From contig JAQTTV010000028.1 in assembly GCA_028710565.1 (NCBI GenBank), positions 1 to 41,009 on the forward strand: 41,009 bases of DNA, read 5' to 3'. A program made the position numbers and the translations under genes. Origin of the DNA: Gallionella sp. GTDB taxonomy: Bacteria > Pseudomonadota > Gammaproteobacteria > Burkholderiales > Gallionellaceae. Numbering within the stretch: position 1 is the stretch's first letter; each line of letters starts with the position of its first letter. The notes under the pieces are model-generated. The model saw nothing but the letters and a program-made list of their open reading frames with translations. It was not told where the DNA came from and ran no database searches. Below are positions 18,040-26,640 of this stretch, one piece after another.

Positions 18040-21000
18040 ATGTGGTTCATTGGGCTGATTATTGGCATGTTGGTAGGCTCTACCTTTGGCAGTTTCGGCG
18101 CGCTGCTGGGAGGCGGGCTGGGGGCTTGGTTAGGTTGGGTATTTTCCACGCGCAATGAGACGGCGCAAACAACGCCACACCCGCAGGAAGCAGAAACGCT
18201 ACAACGCCTTCAGGATTTAGAAGTGCATGTGCGGCAATTGAATTTACGCATCCAGCAATTGGAAAAAGCACTCAATATCACGGCTGCCGCGACACAAGCC
18301 GAACCACCTCTTCCTCAAGTCGACCCTGTGGTTTCTCAATCACAAGCTGTGGTTTCTCAAGCCGAGTCTGTTGCTTCTGAGCCACCTCCTGATGTCGCTA
18401 CTGATACGCTCTTACCGCAAGAACAGCCTGCGCCCATACTCACGCCACAACTGCTCGCTTGGCTTTCGGATCAGCCTGAATCACCAGCCGCGACTAAGCC
18501 CCTTGTTGCTGAAGCCATGCCTGACCGTACTGATGCACAAATTGCTATTGCATCCACCGTCGCACCGATTACCACCGCCGAGTCCACCACACCCAAAACC
18601 ACCCCCAAGGTCGAATCGTACACGCCGCCACCCATTGAATTCCTACCCGACGAATCCGAGCCATTCGTCCTGCCCAGCTTTTTGACCAAACTATTCAGCG
18701 GCAATATTCTCGCCAAGATCGGCGTGGTATTGCTGTTTTTTGGCGTGGCATCCGCACTGAAATTAGCGGTGCAACACGGTATGTTCCCCGTTCAAGTACG
18801 CTTGTTGTTGGGTGCGGTGGGTGCGGTGGCGATGGTCATGTTTGGCTGGTCGCGTGCACAAATCCCTAAACATCAAATGTTCGGCTTTGCTTTGCAGGGC
18901 GGCGGCTACGCCATTTTGTATCTTCTCGTCTATTTTATGTTGGCGCGTTATCAAATGATTTCGCCCACGCTGGCTTTCATCGCCTACACCTTGCTGGGCG
19001 TGTCATGCACCTTATTTGCGGCTAAACAAGACAGCTTATCGCTGGCGGTTTTAGGGATTTCAGGCGCGTTTTTATCACCCGTATTGGCATCCAGCGGATC
19101 AGGCGATCACGTCACCTTATTCAGTTATTTTGCGTTGTTGAATGTCTTTGTCTTCGCCTTGAATTGGTTTAAATCTTGGCGACAACTCAATATCGTGGGC
19201 TTTCTATTTACGCTGGTCATTGGCATGAATTGGGCATTACACGCTTATCAACCCGAACACCTCAATAGCACGGAGTTTTTCCTCGTGCTGTTCTTTTTTA
19301 TGTACTCGCTCGAACCCATTTTCTACGCTTTATTTAGGCAATCCACGGCAATGGCATGGGGTGATGGCTTGTTGTTATTCGGTGTGCCCGCCATCGCGGT
19401 CGCGTCCCAATCCGTGTTGATGCAACCGTACCGATACGGCTTGGCGTGGAGCGTGTTTCTGGCAGGCTTGTACTATTTGGCGTTGTGGTGGGTGTTGTAT
19501 CGTCGGCAAGATGAAACTTTAAAATTAGCAGAACGCAGCCATTTAGGCATCGCCGTGGCTTTGTTGACCTACGCCGTACCGCTGACCTTTGGCGCAAAGG
19601 TGACGGCAGCGACTTGGACGGTGGAAGGCTGCGCTGTGTTGTGGTTAGGGCTTCGCCAAGATCGCTATTTGGCACGCTGGACGGGCATTGCGTTACAAAT
19701 CTTGGCGGGCGGCTATTTCCTGACCCATTTTGATGAACTGTCTCATGTGCATGCGGTGTTCAACGACGTGTATTTGGGGAGTTTTATCACTGCCATGGCG
19801 GGATTTGCCAGCGGGTTGATGCTGCATCGTTGGGAGAAAAAGCCCGATCAAGTGGCGGCAAACAGCCTATTTTATTGGGGATTATTGTGGCTAGGTGTCG
19901 CAACCTGTGCCGAAATCCAACAGTTTGTGGCAGTGGATTATCAAGATGCTTCGTGGCTCAGCTTCTTCGCCGCGCTAGTCTTCGCATTAGAAATCGGCGG
20001 CAAACATTGGAATTGGGCAGCCTTGCGTCAGATGATTTGGCTGTTGTTTTACGCGCTGGTCATCATCGCTTTTCATGCCATTACGTCCAACCAACATATC
20101 CTCAGTGGCGCGCTCACCCTGATTTACCCCGCCACCGTCGCCTTGTGCTACTGGCTATTGGCACGTCAAGAACGCGATGAATTGGACTTTGGACTGCCGC
20201 TGTTGCGTGCGGGGTTATTCTGGGGACTGAGCGTGCTGGTTTCCAACGAAACCGCGTGGACGATACAACACTACCTCTTCCCCCATAGTGAATTGTGGTT
20301 CTGGTTGCCCTTTGGCATCACTTTCTCCGCCATCGCCATGTGGCGGGGCATACGCCGCGATGAACCCTTCGCACGCGTCGTGGGGATCGCCGTTCAATTG
20401 CTATCGGGACTCTATCTCATTGCCCAACATGACGACGTGGTCAGACAGGTCGCTATTTTCAACGACTTCTATTTGGGCAGCGTGCTGGTTTCCGTGCTGG
20501 GATTGGCAACTGCATGGCTGCTACATCGCAAAGACGCAAGCTCCGCCGCTGCCAATAGCATGTTCTATTGGGGATTGGCTTGGTTGCTCGCCCCTGCCTG
20601 TCTGGAAATTCAAACCTTTACGCCGAGCAATTACCAAGATGCCGCATGGCTAGGATTCATCGCCGTTGTCGCGGGTTTGTTGGAATTGGACGGTAAACGC
20701 GAGAACTGGGCAGCCTTGCGCCAGATGATTTGGCTGTTATTCGGTGCGATTGGCGGCATCGCCGTGGATGCGATTTTACGCGAACAGCATGTCTTGTACG
20801 GCATGTTGATCTTGGTCTTCCCCGCCGCCGTGGCGTTGTATTACTGGCAATTGGCGCGACAAGAACGCGATGAATTCAACGTCAGGCTACCCGCGCTGCA
20901 CTTGTGGATGTTCTGGGGATTGGGCGCATTAACCGCGCACGAAATCGCATGGGGCGCGCAACAACTTAGCCCTAACACCGACCTATGGCACTGGTTGGCT

Positions 21001-21675
21001 TACGGCGGCAGCTTCGCCGCAATCACGCTTGCCACATTGAGCGCGCAACGTCGCCAACTTTATCCCGTCGCCAATCAATACGGTGATTACGCCATCAGGG
21101 GCTTGTTGCCCGTGGTCTTCGCCAGCATAGGATGGTTTGCGCTTGCCAGCACTCAGTATTCAGGCGATGGCTCAGGATTGCCCTATATTCCTGTGCTGAA
21201 TCCACTGGACTTGGTGATGCTGTTGAGTTTGTACAGCATTCACGGCTGGATAAAAGCCCCCCAACCTTCTGAGCTCAAACCCATGATCGCTTACGCCCTG
21301 CCTGCGGGGGCTTTCCTGATGATTAGCACCCTCGCGGGACGACTGGCGTATCACTGGGGCGGCGTGGCGTTTGATTGGGATGTGCTGCTGCACAACGCCA
21401 TGATGCACGCCCTGCTTTCCGTGATCTGGACGCTGACCTCCATCACCCTGATGATCTACGCCTCCCGCCTATCCTCCCGCCGCATCTGGTTTATCGGCTT
21501 CGGCTTATTGGCGGTGGTAGGCGCAAAACTGATGTTGGTTGACCTGCGCAACACAGGGACGATTACATGGACGGCATCGCTGATTGGGATTGCCCTATTG
21601 GTCATCGCCGCCAGCTATTTCTCGCCTGCGCCGCCGAAGAAGGTGGAGGAAAAAGTGGGGGATGAGGTTGTGTAG
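18040..21675 (+). CDS. giant DUF2339 polytopic membrane protein
   Basis: 1211 aa. An N-terminal glycine-rich hairpin MWFIGLIIGMLVGSTFGSFG inserts in the membrane. A coiled coil (about 47-80, LQRLQDLEVHVRQLNLRIQQ) and a proline/alanine linker follow to about residue 205, then a DUF2339 core starting LPSFLTKLFSGNILAKIGVV with many membrane helices. Residues 549-781 are repeated as 782-1014, explaining the unusual length. Function of the family is unknown; an envelope role is inference. Long leader with a dispersed repeat at 17904; the gene stands alone. Confidence 0.9.
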   Translation: MWFIGLIIGMLVGSTFGSFGALLGGGLGAWLGWVFSTRNETAQTTPHPQEAETLQRLQDLEVHVRQLNLRIQQLEKALNITAAATQAEPPLPQVDPVVSQSQAVVSQAESVASEPPPDVATDTLLPQEQPAPILTPQLLAWLSDQPESPAATKPLVAEAMPDRTDAQIAIASTVAPITTAESTTPKTTPKVESYTPPPIEFLPDESEPFVLPSFLTKLFSGNILAKIGVVLLFFGVASALKLAVQHGMFPVQVRLLLGAVGAVAMVMFGWSRAQIPKHQMFGFALQGGGYAILYLLVYFMLARYQMISPTLAFIAYTLLGVSCTLFAAKQDSLSLAVLGISGAFLSPVLASSGSGDHVTLFSYFALLNVFVFALNWFKSWRQLNIVGFLFTLVIGMNWALHAYQPEHLNSTEFFLVLFFFMYSLEPIFYALFRQSTAMAWGDGLLLFGVPAIAVASQSVLMQPYRYGLAWSVFLAGLYYLALWWVLYRRQDETLKLAERSHLGIAVALLTYAVPLTFGAKVTAATWTVEGCAVLWLGLRQDRYLARWTGIALQILAGGYFLTHFDELSHVHAVFNDVYLGSFITAMAGFASGLMLHRWEKKPDQVAANSLFYWGLLWLGVATCAEIQQFVAVDYQDASWLSFFAALVFALEIGGKHWNWAALRQMIWLLFYALVIIAFHAITSNQHILSGALTLIYPATVALCYWLLARQERDELDFGLPLLRAGLFWGLSVLVSNETAWTIQHYLFPHSELWFWLPFGITFSAIAMWRGIRRDEPFARVVGIAVQLLSGLYLIAQHDDVVRQVAIFNDFYLGSVLVSVLGLATAWLLHRKDASSAAANSMFYWGLAWLLAPACLEIQTFTPSNYQDAAWLGFIAVVAGLLELDGKRENWAALRQMIWLLFGAIGGIAVDAILREQHVLYGMLILVFPAAVALYYWQLARQERDEFNVRLPALHLWMFWGLGALTAHEIAWGAQQLSPNTDLWHWLAYGGSFAAITLATLSAQRRQLYPVANQYGDYAIRGLLPVVFASIGWFALASTQYSGDGSGLPYIPVLNPLDLVMLLSLYSIHGWIKAPQPSELKPMIAYALPAGAFLMISTLAGRLAYHWGGVAFDWDVLLHNAMMHALLSVIWTLTSITLMIYASRLSSRRIWFIGFGLLAVVGAKLMLVDLRNTGTITWTASLIGIALLVIAASYFSPAPPKKVEEKVGDEVV

Positions 21676-21687
21676 AAATGGTAATGT

Positions 21688-21765
21688 CTTAAGTGAGTGC
21701 TGATTTGTTCGTCGTCATCTCTGCGCGGAGCCTGTAGCACACGAAGGTGTGGGGTGGAGATGCTA
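21688..21765. repeat. dispersed repeat CTTAAG...CTGATTTGTTCG plus hairpin
   Basis: CTTAAGTGAGTGCTGATTTG at 21688 matches the arms at 31798 and 31893. It runs into a hairpin closed by CATCTC/GAGATG with internal pairing AGCACACgaaGGTGTGG. A 70-codon reading frame crosses this and is not credited. It follows the DUF2339 gene. Confidence 0.55.
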
Positions 21766-22310
21766 GATATGGGAATAATAGAGCCTCTAGTGCTTGACTT
21801 TGCGTGGATGAAATACACTAAGATCAATAGCCAAGCTACTCAAAAAATCAACTTCTTGGACACCCATCTCTTTTGGATGATGCTTGTCATGGAAAAATGT
21901 AGCGTTTAATTCAGCCTACGTTGGAATGCTCTGTAGGCAAACCTTAGTGTAGCACCGACATTTGGAGCGCATCTCATCCAGCAAATGGGGTATATTAACA
22001 GGCAAGGTCATTTTTGAAAAATTACCCACTTATTTTGTTAAATAACGATGATCTTATCTCAATTATGAGTAGTGCGCGGCAATGCTGTTTAGATTAAACA
22101 GTGTTTTTGTAATCTAATACGTCGGGTCTTAGTACCGAAACTCTTGCATGTCATAAATAAATATTACGCTCATCCCAAGCTAGGTGTGGGTAAGCCTCTT
22201 CATTTGTTAGATACCATAATGTGCGTGGCAGTATCTCAACCTTGCTAATGGGTGGAATTTTGACATAGCGTAATAGGACACAGGCTTTATAACTAAAGTA
22301 TTTTATAAGA
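21766..22310. other. 545-bp stretch without a recognisable gene
   Basis: A+T-rich and without a credible long frame on either strand. GATTAAACAGTGTTTTTG near 22092 could form a small hairpin. A TTGACA at 22260 precedes the next gene, but the nearest TATAAC lies 22 nt downstream, too far for a normal promoter, so I do not call one. It may hold the promoter of the membrane protein-protease pair. Confidence 0.5.
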
Positions 22311-22976
22311 ATGGATTTAAGAATGAAGGCACAAATATTTTCAGGTGCGAGTGTAGGTGCATTACTTGGAATTCTTCTTGGTTTATCTACTTCCCCTGTG
22401 GTTGCACTTGTCGTCGGAGCGATTGCGGCTTTGTTGCCTCAATTGACATCATTGCTTAAATCTACAACGCCATGTCACGAAGACATAAATAACTCCGAAC
22501 AGAATATCGCAGAATTTCGGCTGGGAGCTTTTGCCCTTGCCTGCGCGTTTGGAATTATTTTTGGAATATTCCTGCGTACACACGATGCACTATCACCTAC
22601 AAAAACACCGCCTATTGGGTCGCTCTTGAACGAAGTCAATGCACTTGTTGAAATTGGTGTAAAAAAGGAAGAAGCCCAAAAGATTATACTCACTAGGTAC
22701 CTTGAAACTAAACCGAATGTTTTAGGTAATCAAATGGTTGATGGAAAAGCAGCGGATGTAGGCACTCATACGATTTTGTTTGGTCTAAATACAGAAAGAT
22801 GTGAACTATTCGATATAGATAACATGCACGATATCAATGTTTTGATTGAATACTTCGAAGCAAAAAATGAAAGTAAATTGGCCAGCATTGCAAAACAAAT
22901 TAATTCTCAGCAAATTGATGAGAGTAATAAGTTATCGATATTCAAACTCGTATTGGAGGAATTGTGCAAAAAATAG
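22311..22976 (+). CDS. membrane protein paired with a secreted protease, unknown family
   Basis: 221 aa. Three predicted membrane helices lie near 9-27, 29-48 and 71-89. A soluble, mostly helical tail of about 125 residues follows (GSLLNEVNALVEIGVKKEEA onward). No motif is recognised. Starts at 22311 and 22323 are both possible. The stop overlaps the protease gene by 13 nt, with GGAGGA for that gene inside this one, so the two are translationally coupled. Codons are A/T-rich compared with the DUF2339 gene, suggesting transfer as a unit. Function unknown. Confidence 0.8.
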   Translation: MDLRMKAQIFSGASVGALLGILLGLSTSPVVALVVGAIAALLPQLTSLLKSTTPCHEDINNSEQNIAEFRLGAFALACAFGIIFGIFLRTHDALSPTKTPPIGSLLNEVNALVEIGVKKEEAQKIILTRYLETKPNVLGNQMVDGKAADVGTHTILFGLNTERCELFDIDNMHDINVLIEYFEAKNESKLASIAKQINSQQIDESNKLSIFKLVLEELCKK

Positions 22977-24424
22977 TAAGCATTTGTATCTCCATTGCAC
23001 TGACTTTCTTTATACCTAAATATTGCATGGCATTATCGACTTCAATTTTACAAAAAGTCAGTCAATCGGCTGTAAAAATTGAGGCTAGCGGAGTCGATGC
23101 TAGGGGAGCGTGGCAACACGCCGCTACTGGGTTCCTATGGATGGATAGTTCGCATGTTGTCACATCGCTACATGTGGTTGATCGCTCCAATAATATAACC
23201 GTAAGATATATGGATGCCGATGGAAATATGGTGGCATCTTCGAGTGCCAATGTTGTTGCCGTACTGAAAGATTCGGATCTCGTTCTATTAAGGGTAACTA
23301 AGCCGCAGGATCGAAAACCGCTAACAATCAATGAGTCCCCCCCAGTTGTCAAGCAAACCTTTGATGTTGTCGGATTTCCATTGAATATCTCAGTAGCCAG
23401 CAATACTACAGTGACTATTCGGCACGGTGGAAATAAACTTCGAACGATACTAGGACCAAAGCACTTAATTCTAGTTAAGAGTGCTCCATACCCCAGTGTA
23501 GATGTGGAAATTTTGAACCTTGAGGGTAGTTTGGTACCAGGGCATTCTGGTGCGCCAATCGTTAATGAGCAAGGTCAAGTGATCGGAATTGCAGATGGAG
23601 GCCTAGAATCTGGCGCAATTGAAATTTCATGGGGGATACCCGTGAAACAATTGAACTCTCTTGCACAATCTAATGATGTTTCGCTCCCTATGAGTCCAGT
23701 TGCCACTACAGCATTTACTGATGACACACAGGAGGGTATTGGTGAAACGTTAACATTAGGAACTACAAATTTTACGAAGTTACGTACTAGAACATTCGCG
23801 CAGTTAGTTAGCACAGCTGATGATATTCGGGGCTTGAGTCAGCTTGCAACAGCTTTTTCCATTTTCAGTCCAGATTCATTCAAGTATGATATTTATCAAG
23901 ACCTAAGTTCTGGTGCTACCGTAGTCATTCCTGAAGGTGCTCAAATCACTTCAAGTAACAACTTTTTTGTTGTCGATACAGGGAATGCGCGGATGACAAT
24001 GAAGATACAGCTTGCAAAACTATCGTCGCCAGACCAAGACCAAGAAAAATCGGTGGCTTTTGAACGTCAGCTATTTGAAGTCAACAACTTCATGCAGGCT
24101 TGGCCAGATGGGCAGTGGAGTTATCTTTTACCCATGAACAAATTTGGTGTCAAGGTGTACCGAAGGGGGTGGTTCAGGAACATAATAGTCAACGGTCAAA
24201 GCATGTCTGACAAGTATTTCTTCGAGACATTGGCAAGTACCAGCACATATTTTCTTGGTATTGCTGCGATAAATAATGACAACACTTTCCCAACTTTACA
24301 AAGTGAGTATTTCTGTGAGCAAGATAAGAGTGGTGAGGCGTGTGCAGCTTTCTTTGCTTCGAGAAAGCTGTGGGCGCAGATGGTTCTTGGAGTACAGTTC
24401 TCAAGCTTTCCCTTTAAATTCTAA
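22964..24424 (+). CDS. exported trypsin-like serine protease
   Basis: 486 aa. Signal peptide MQKIVSICISIALTFFIPKY (cleaved about residue 23), then a chymotrypsin-fold domain. Catalytic triad by motif: His70 in VVTSLHVVD, Asp105 in LKDSDLVLL, Ser195 in VPGHSGAPIV. GFPLNISVAS and WGIPVKQL match HtrA/trypsin-like cores, but no PDZ domain follows. Residues from about 235 to 486 are an unrecognised C-terminal region with WPDGQWSYLLPMNKFGVKVY and two late cysteines. The GTG start at 22964 lies close behind GGAGGA. It is exported, so substrates are probably in the envelope. Partner of the preceding membrane protein. Confidence 0.85.
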   Translation: MQKIVSICISIALTFFIPKYCMALSTSILQKVSQSAVKIEASGVDARGAWQHAATGFLWMDSSHVVTSLHVVDRSNNITVRYMDADGNMVASSSANVVAVLKDSDLVLLRVTKPQDRKPLTINESPPVVKQTFDVVGFPLNISVASNTTVTIRHGGNKLRTILGPKHLILVKSAPYPSVDVEILNLEGSLVPGHSGAPIVNEQGQVIGIADGGLESGAIEISWGIPVKQLNSLAQSNDVSLPMSPVATTAFTDDTQEGIGETLTLGTTNFTKLRTRTFAQLVSTADDIRGLSQLATAFSIFSPDSFKYDIYQDLSSGATVVIPEGAQITSSNNFFVVDTGNARMTMKIQLAKLSSPDQDQEKSVAFERQLFEVNNFMQAWPDGQWSYLLPMNKFGVKVYRRGWFRNIIVNGQSMSDKYFFETLASTSTYFLGIAAINNDNTFPTLQSEYFCEQDKSGEACAAFFASRKLWAQMVLGVQFSSFPFKF

Positions 24425-24434
24425 CCCAGCACTG

Positions 24435-24460
24435 TAGCGCGCAATCGTTATTGCGCCGTA
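24435..24460. repeat. hairpin TAGCGCGCAAT...ATTGCGCCGTA
   Basis: An imperfect stem with a CGTT loop directly after the protease gene. It matches the 10618 hairpin and so belongs to the TAGGGC...GCCCTA class. No T-run. Confidence 0.55.
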
Positions 24461-24492
24461 TGTATCAAACTTTGCTATCACGAGGATCAATG

Positions 24493-24747
24493 ATCAATGG
24501 GGTCAGATTCCAATACTGCTACCGCAAATAATAGTTGCTTAATAATCAATATGATACAGATAATCATCAATTCGTTGACGATGTTTTTTATAGTAATTTG
24601 AAGCCGAAATTTGATACTAACATGCTTTATCTAATTGATTTTCGCGTAAAGAGTTCTTGGTTTTGATGGGCAGATTAATGTGCAACACATTGATAATAAT
24701 GCATTAAGTTATTTGCGGTAGCAGTATTGGAACCTGACCCCATTGAT
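24493..24747. mobile_element. 255-bp element with 39-bp terminal inverted repeats
   Basis: The left end ATCAATGGGGTCAGATTCCA, continuing to ...CGCAAATAA (24493-24531), is matched with one mismatch by the complement at 24709-24747. The 177-bp interior is very A+T-rich with no reading frame. The GGGGTCAG/CTGACCCC tips resemble ends associated with REP-type or IS200-like mobilised repeats; that link is inference. No clear target duplication was seen. Confidence 0.7.
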
Positions 24748-24757
24748 TTCTTGATTT

Positions 24758-24782
24758 CGCCGCCTGACGGCGGCGGGTATTT
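24758..24782. terminator. GCCGCC/GGCGGC hairpin followed by TATTTT
   Basis: CGCCGCC (24758-24764) and GGCGGCG (24769-24775) form a perfect 7-bp stem with a TGAC loop, followed by GGTATTTTG. Terminator-like, between the mobile repeat and the next small gene. The T-run is interrupted. Confidence 0.45.
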
Positions 24783-24818
24783 TGGGACACAGGTGAACTT
24801 TACGTTATACCTCTACAT

Positions 24819-25085
24819 ATGAGCACTCAAAAAATACGCTGCAACGACATTGCCTATCGCAAAGGGTTTATTGAGGTCACGTCTGAAATTCATGCTGCGT
24901 GTATAAACTTAGAGGCGTGGCAAGTCCATCCAGAGGTCGATATTGCAAACATCGAAATCACAGATGAAAGTTTTCCAGACGAAGGTGTAACGGGAAATGT
25001 TGAGCTAGAAATGAGCGTCGAAGTAGCCGAGTGCTTGATCGAAGCACTTCAGGCAGCCATCTACAAGATAAAAGAGGGTGACTAA
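24819..25085 (+). CDS. small hypothetical protein, 88 aa
   Basis: 88 residues, MSTQKIRCNDIAYRKGFIEV onward, acidic and soluble. The C-terminal helix VEVAECLIEALQAAIYKIKE looks well formed. No family recognised and no strong ribosome site before the ATG. It stands alone, bracketed by hairpins, and a good terminator follows at 25240. The coding call rests on length and composition. Confidence 0.55.
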   Translation: MSTQKIRCNDIAYRKGFIEVTSEIHAACINLEAWQVHPEVDIANIEITDESFPDEGVTGNVELEMSVEVAECLIEALQAAIYKIKEGD

Positions 25086-25119
25086 TTTCCCCTATCCCAC
25101 CTATTGGGATCAACAGCGG

Positions 25120-25153
25120 TAGGGCGCAATGCGCTGCGATTATCGCCGCCCTA
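25120..25153. repeat. hairpin GTAGGGCG...CGCCCTAT
   Basis: GTAGGGCGCAATGCGCTGCG...CGCCGCCCTATC is an imperfect palindrome of the same class as 388-470, 10618 and 24435. Confidence 0.5.
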
Positions 25154-25239
25154 TCTCTGCAAAACCCATAAAATCAATTCGCCACAAGACAATCTGCCCG
25201 TAACGAAATAAACGAAAGTTTGACCATCTGGTGCAAGCA

Positions 25240-25260
25240 CCCCGCTCGTCGGGGGGTTTT
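25240..25260 (+). terminator. rho-independent terminator
   Basis: CCCCG-CTCGT-CGGGG stem-loop followed by GGTTTT. It lies 155 nt after the 88-aa gene and 85 nt before the next. It is the cleanest terminator in this region and isolates the DUF4160 module transcriptionally. Confidence 0.7.
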
Positions 25261-25344
25261 CATGCTTAAGTCCGCAAGCAGATTGCTGCGCGAATTCACC
25301 GCCACAGGGTTACAATAGCCGCTTATTTTTCATGGAGATTTATC

Positions 25345-25617
25345 ATGCCCACGATCAGTATGTTTTATGGAATTTTGATTCGGATGTTTTATCGGGACAT
25401 TGAAAAACATCGTTTGCCCCACATTCACGCGGAATATCAGGGGAAGAGCGCGGTTTATTCCATTTTAGATGGGGCGGTTTTAGCGGGCGAACTCCCGCCG
25501 AATAAGCACAAGTTGGTCGTCGCGTGGATTGAAATTCACCAAGAAAATTTACAGGCGGATTGGGTATTGGCGGTGAATGGCTCAATTCCCTTTACTATTA
25601 AGGGACTCGATCAATGA
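25345..25617 (+). CDS. DUF4160 protein, first copy
   Basis: 90 aa. The DUF4160 hallmark is MPTISMFYGILIRMFYRDIE with the following HRLPHIHAEYQGK, where a His pair lies in a HxH context. Genes of this family commonly pair with DUF2442 in toxin-antitoxin-like modules; the toxic activity is not established from this sequence. GGAG lies 8 nt before the ATG, and the same leader (GGAGATTTATCATG) precedes the second copy at 26373. It overlaps the DUF2442 gene by 4 nt (ATGA). Confidence 0.88.
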   Translation: MPTISMFYGILIRMFYRDIEKHRLPHIHAEYQGKSAVYSILDGAVLAGELPPNKHKLVVAWIEIHQENLQADWVLAVNGSIPFTIKGLDQ

Positions 25618-25853
25618 ACATCATTCAAATCAAACCATTGCCCAATTGGATGTTGGCTATCGTCGCAGAAGATGGACGCGAGGGGCTGCTTGATGTCCGC
25701 CCCTACCTGCAATATGAAGCTTTCCAGCCCTTGCGGGATCATGCGGAATTTGTAAAAGTCTCCAACGGTGGCTATTTTGTGGAATGGGCGTGTGGCGCAG
25801 ATTTGTCCGCCGATACCATTGAGGCACGCTGGCGGGTAGTGGAGCGGGTGTAA
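25614..25853 (+). CDS. DUF2442 protein, first copy
   Basis: 79 aa, MNIIQIKPLPNWMLAIVAED with DGREGLLDVRPYL and the C-terminal FVEWACGADLSADTIEARW, the usual DUF2442 end. Overlaps the DUF4160 stop by 4 nt, so translation is coupled. Proposed antitoxin-like partner of the upstream protein; that role is inference from recurrent gene pairing. Confidence 0.88.
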   Translation: MNIIQIKPLPNWMLAIVAEDGREGLLDVRPYLQYEAFQPLRDHAEFVKVSNGGYFVEWACGADLSADTIEARWRVVERV

Positions 25854-25951
25854 CCCGTCAGGCGACTTTTCAAAAGGCAATCCGCCCTGTTCCGAAATTA
25901 AAGGCATACTCGTGAACTCCCAGATAATTTTGGCTGATAGGAGCATGGAAA

Positions 25952-26263
25952 ATGAATAGCAATATCGCACCTCGTTTTGAAGATGTGCGCGTGATTGAAA
26001 GCAGCGGTAATGTGTTTGCGGATTTGGGTTTTGACCCAGCAGAGGCGCGGGTGATGGCGTTGCGGGTAGAATTGATGCTGCGCTTGCGTGAGCGATTGCT
26101 GCATGATGGTTTAACGCAACGCGAGGCAGCAAAACGCTTGGGCGTGACCCAACCGCGTATTTCGGCTTTGTTTAAGGGGGCTTGGCGGGATTTTAGTATA
26201 GATATGTTGCTAACCTTGGCGGAACGCGCTGGGTTGCACCCACAATTGCAGCTAAGCGCGTAA
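25952..26263 (+). CDS. XRE-family HTH regulator (HigA2-like)
   Basis: 103 aa. An N-terminal FADLGFDPAEARVMALRVEL leads into the helix-turn-helix GLTQREAAKRLGVTQPRISA (about 55-74) and a C-terminal FSIDMLLTLAERAGLHPQLQ. This arrangement is typical of antitoxin-like XRE proteins paired with RelE/HigB toxins, but no such toxin lies next to it. Instead DUF4160-DUF2442 pairs sit on both sides. AGGAG lies 11 nt before the ATG. It may autoregulate or control both modules; inference. Confidence 0.88.
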   Translation: MNSNIAPRFEDVRVIESSGNVFADLGFDPAEARVMALRVELMLRLRERLLHDGLTQREAAKRLGVTQPRISALFKGAWRDFSIDMLLTLAERAGLHPQLQLSA

Positions 26264-26372
26264 GGTGGAATGCCAAAGGTAATTCACGCTTGTCATTTTT
26301 CAATAGTGGATTACTGCGTGAAGCTCTCCCTCAGTGTTACAATCCCCTCCTCAATTTTTTCGGAGATTTATC

Positions 26373-26633
26373 ATGCCTACGATTAGTATGTTCTACGGCA
26401 TCATTATTCAGATGTTTTGGGACGAACATGCCCCGCCGCACTTTCATGCGAGTTACGCTGAATACAAAGCGGTGATTGAAATTAAAGCTCTAAGAATCAT
26501 TGAGGGAGAATTACCCAGACGGGCGGCGCAGCTTGTGTTGGATTGGGCTGAGCTGCATCAAGCTGAATTGTTGGCTGACTGGGAGCTGTGCAAAAACAAT
26601 CGCCATCCCGAAGCGATTGCACCTTTGAAGTGA
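26373..26633 (+). CDS. DUF4160 protein, second copy
   Basis: 86 aa starting MPTISMFYGIIIQMFWDEHA with PPHFHASYAEYK, the DUF4160 hallmark. Start chosen at 26373 because CGGAG lies just upstream and the leader matches the 25345 copy; a start at 26334 would read through that leader. The protein shares the first 10 residues with copy one, then diverges, so this is an old duplication or two independent acquisitions. The DUF2442 gene follows after 7 nt. Confidence 0.88.
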   Translation: MPTISMFYGIIIQMFWDEHAPPHFHASYAEYKAVIEIKALRIIEGELPRRAAQLVLDWAELHQAELLADWELCKNNRHPEAIAPLK

Positions 26634-26640
26634 GTGGGTT

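Noticed and set aside
21697..21909. 70-codon frame after the DUF2339 gene
   Set aside because: Its first part is the dispersed hairpin repeat; no ribosome site and no family.
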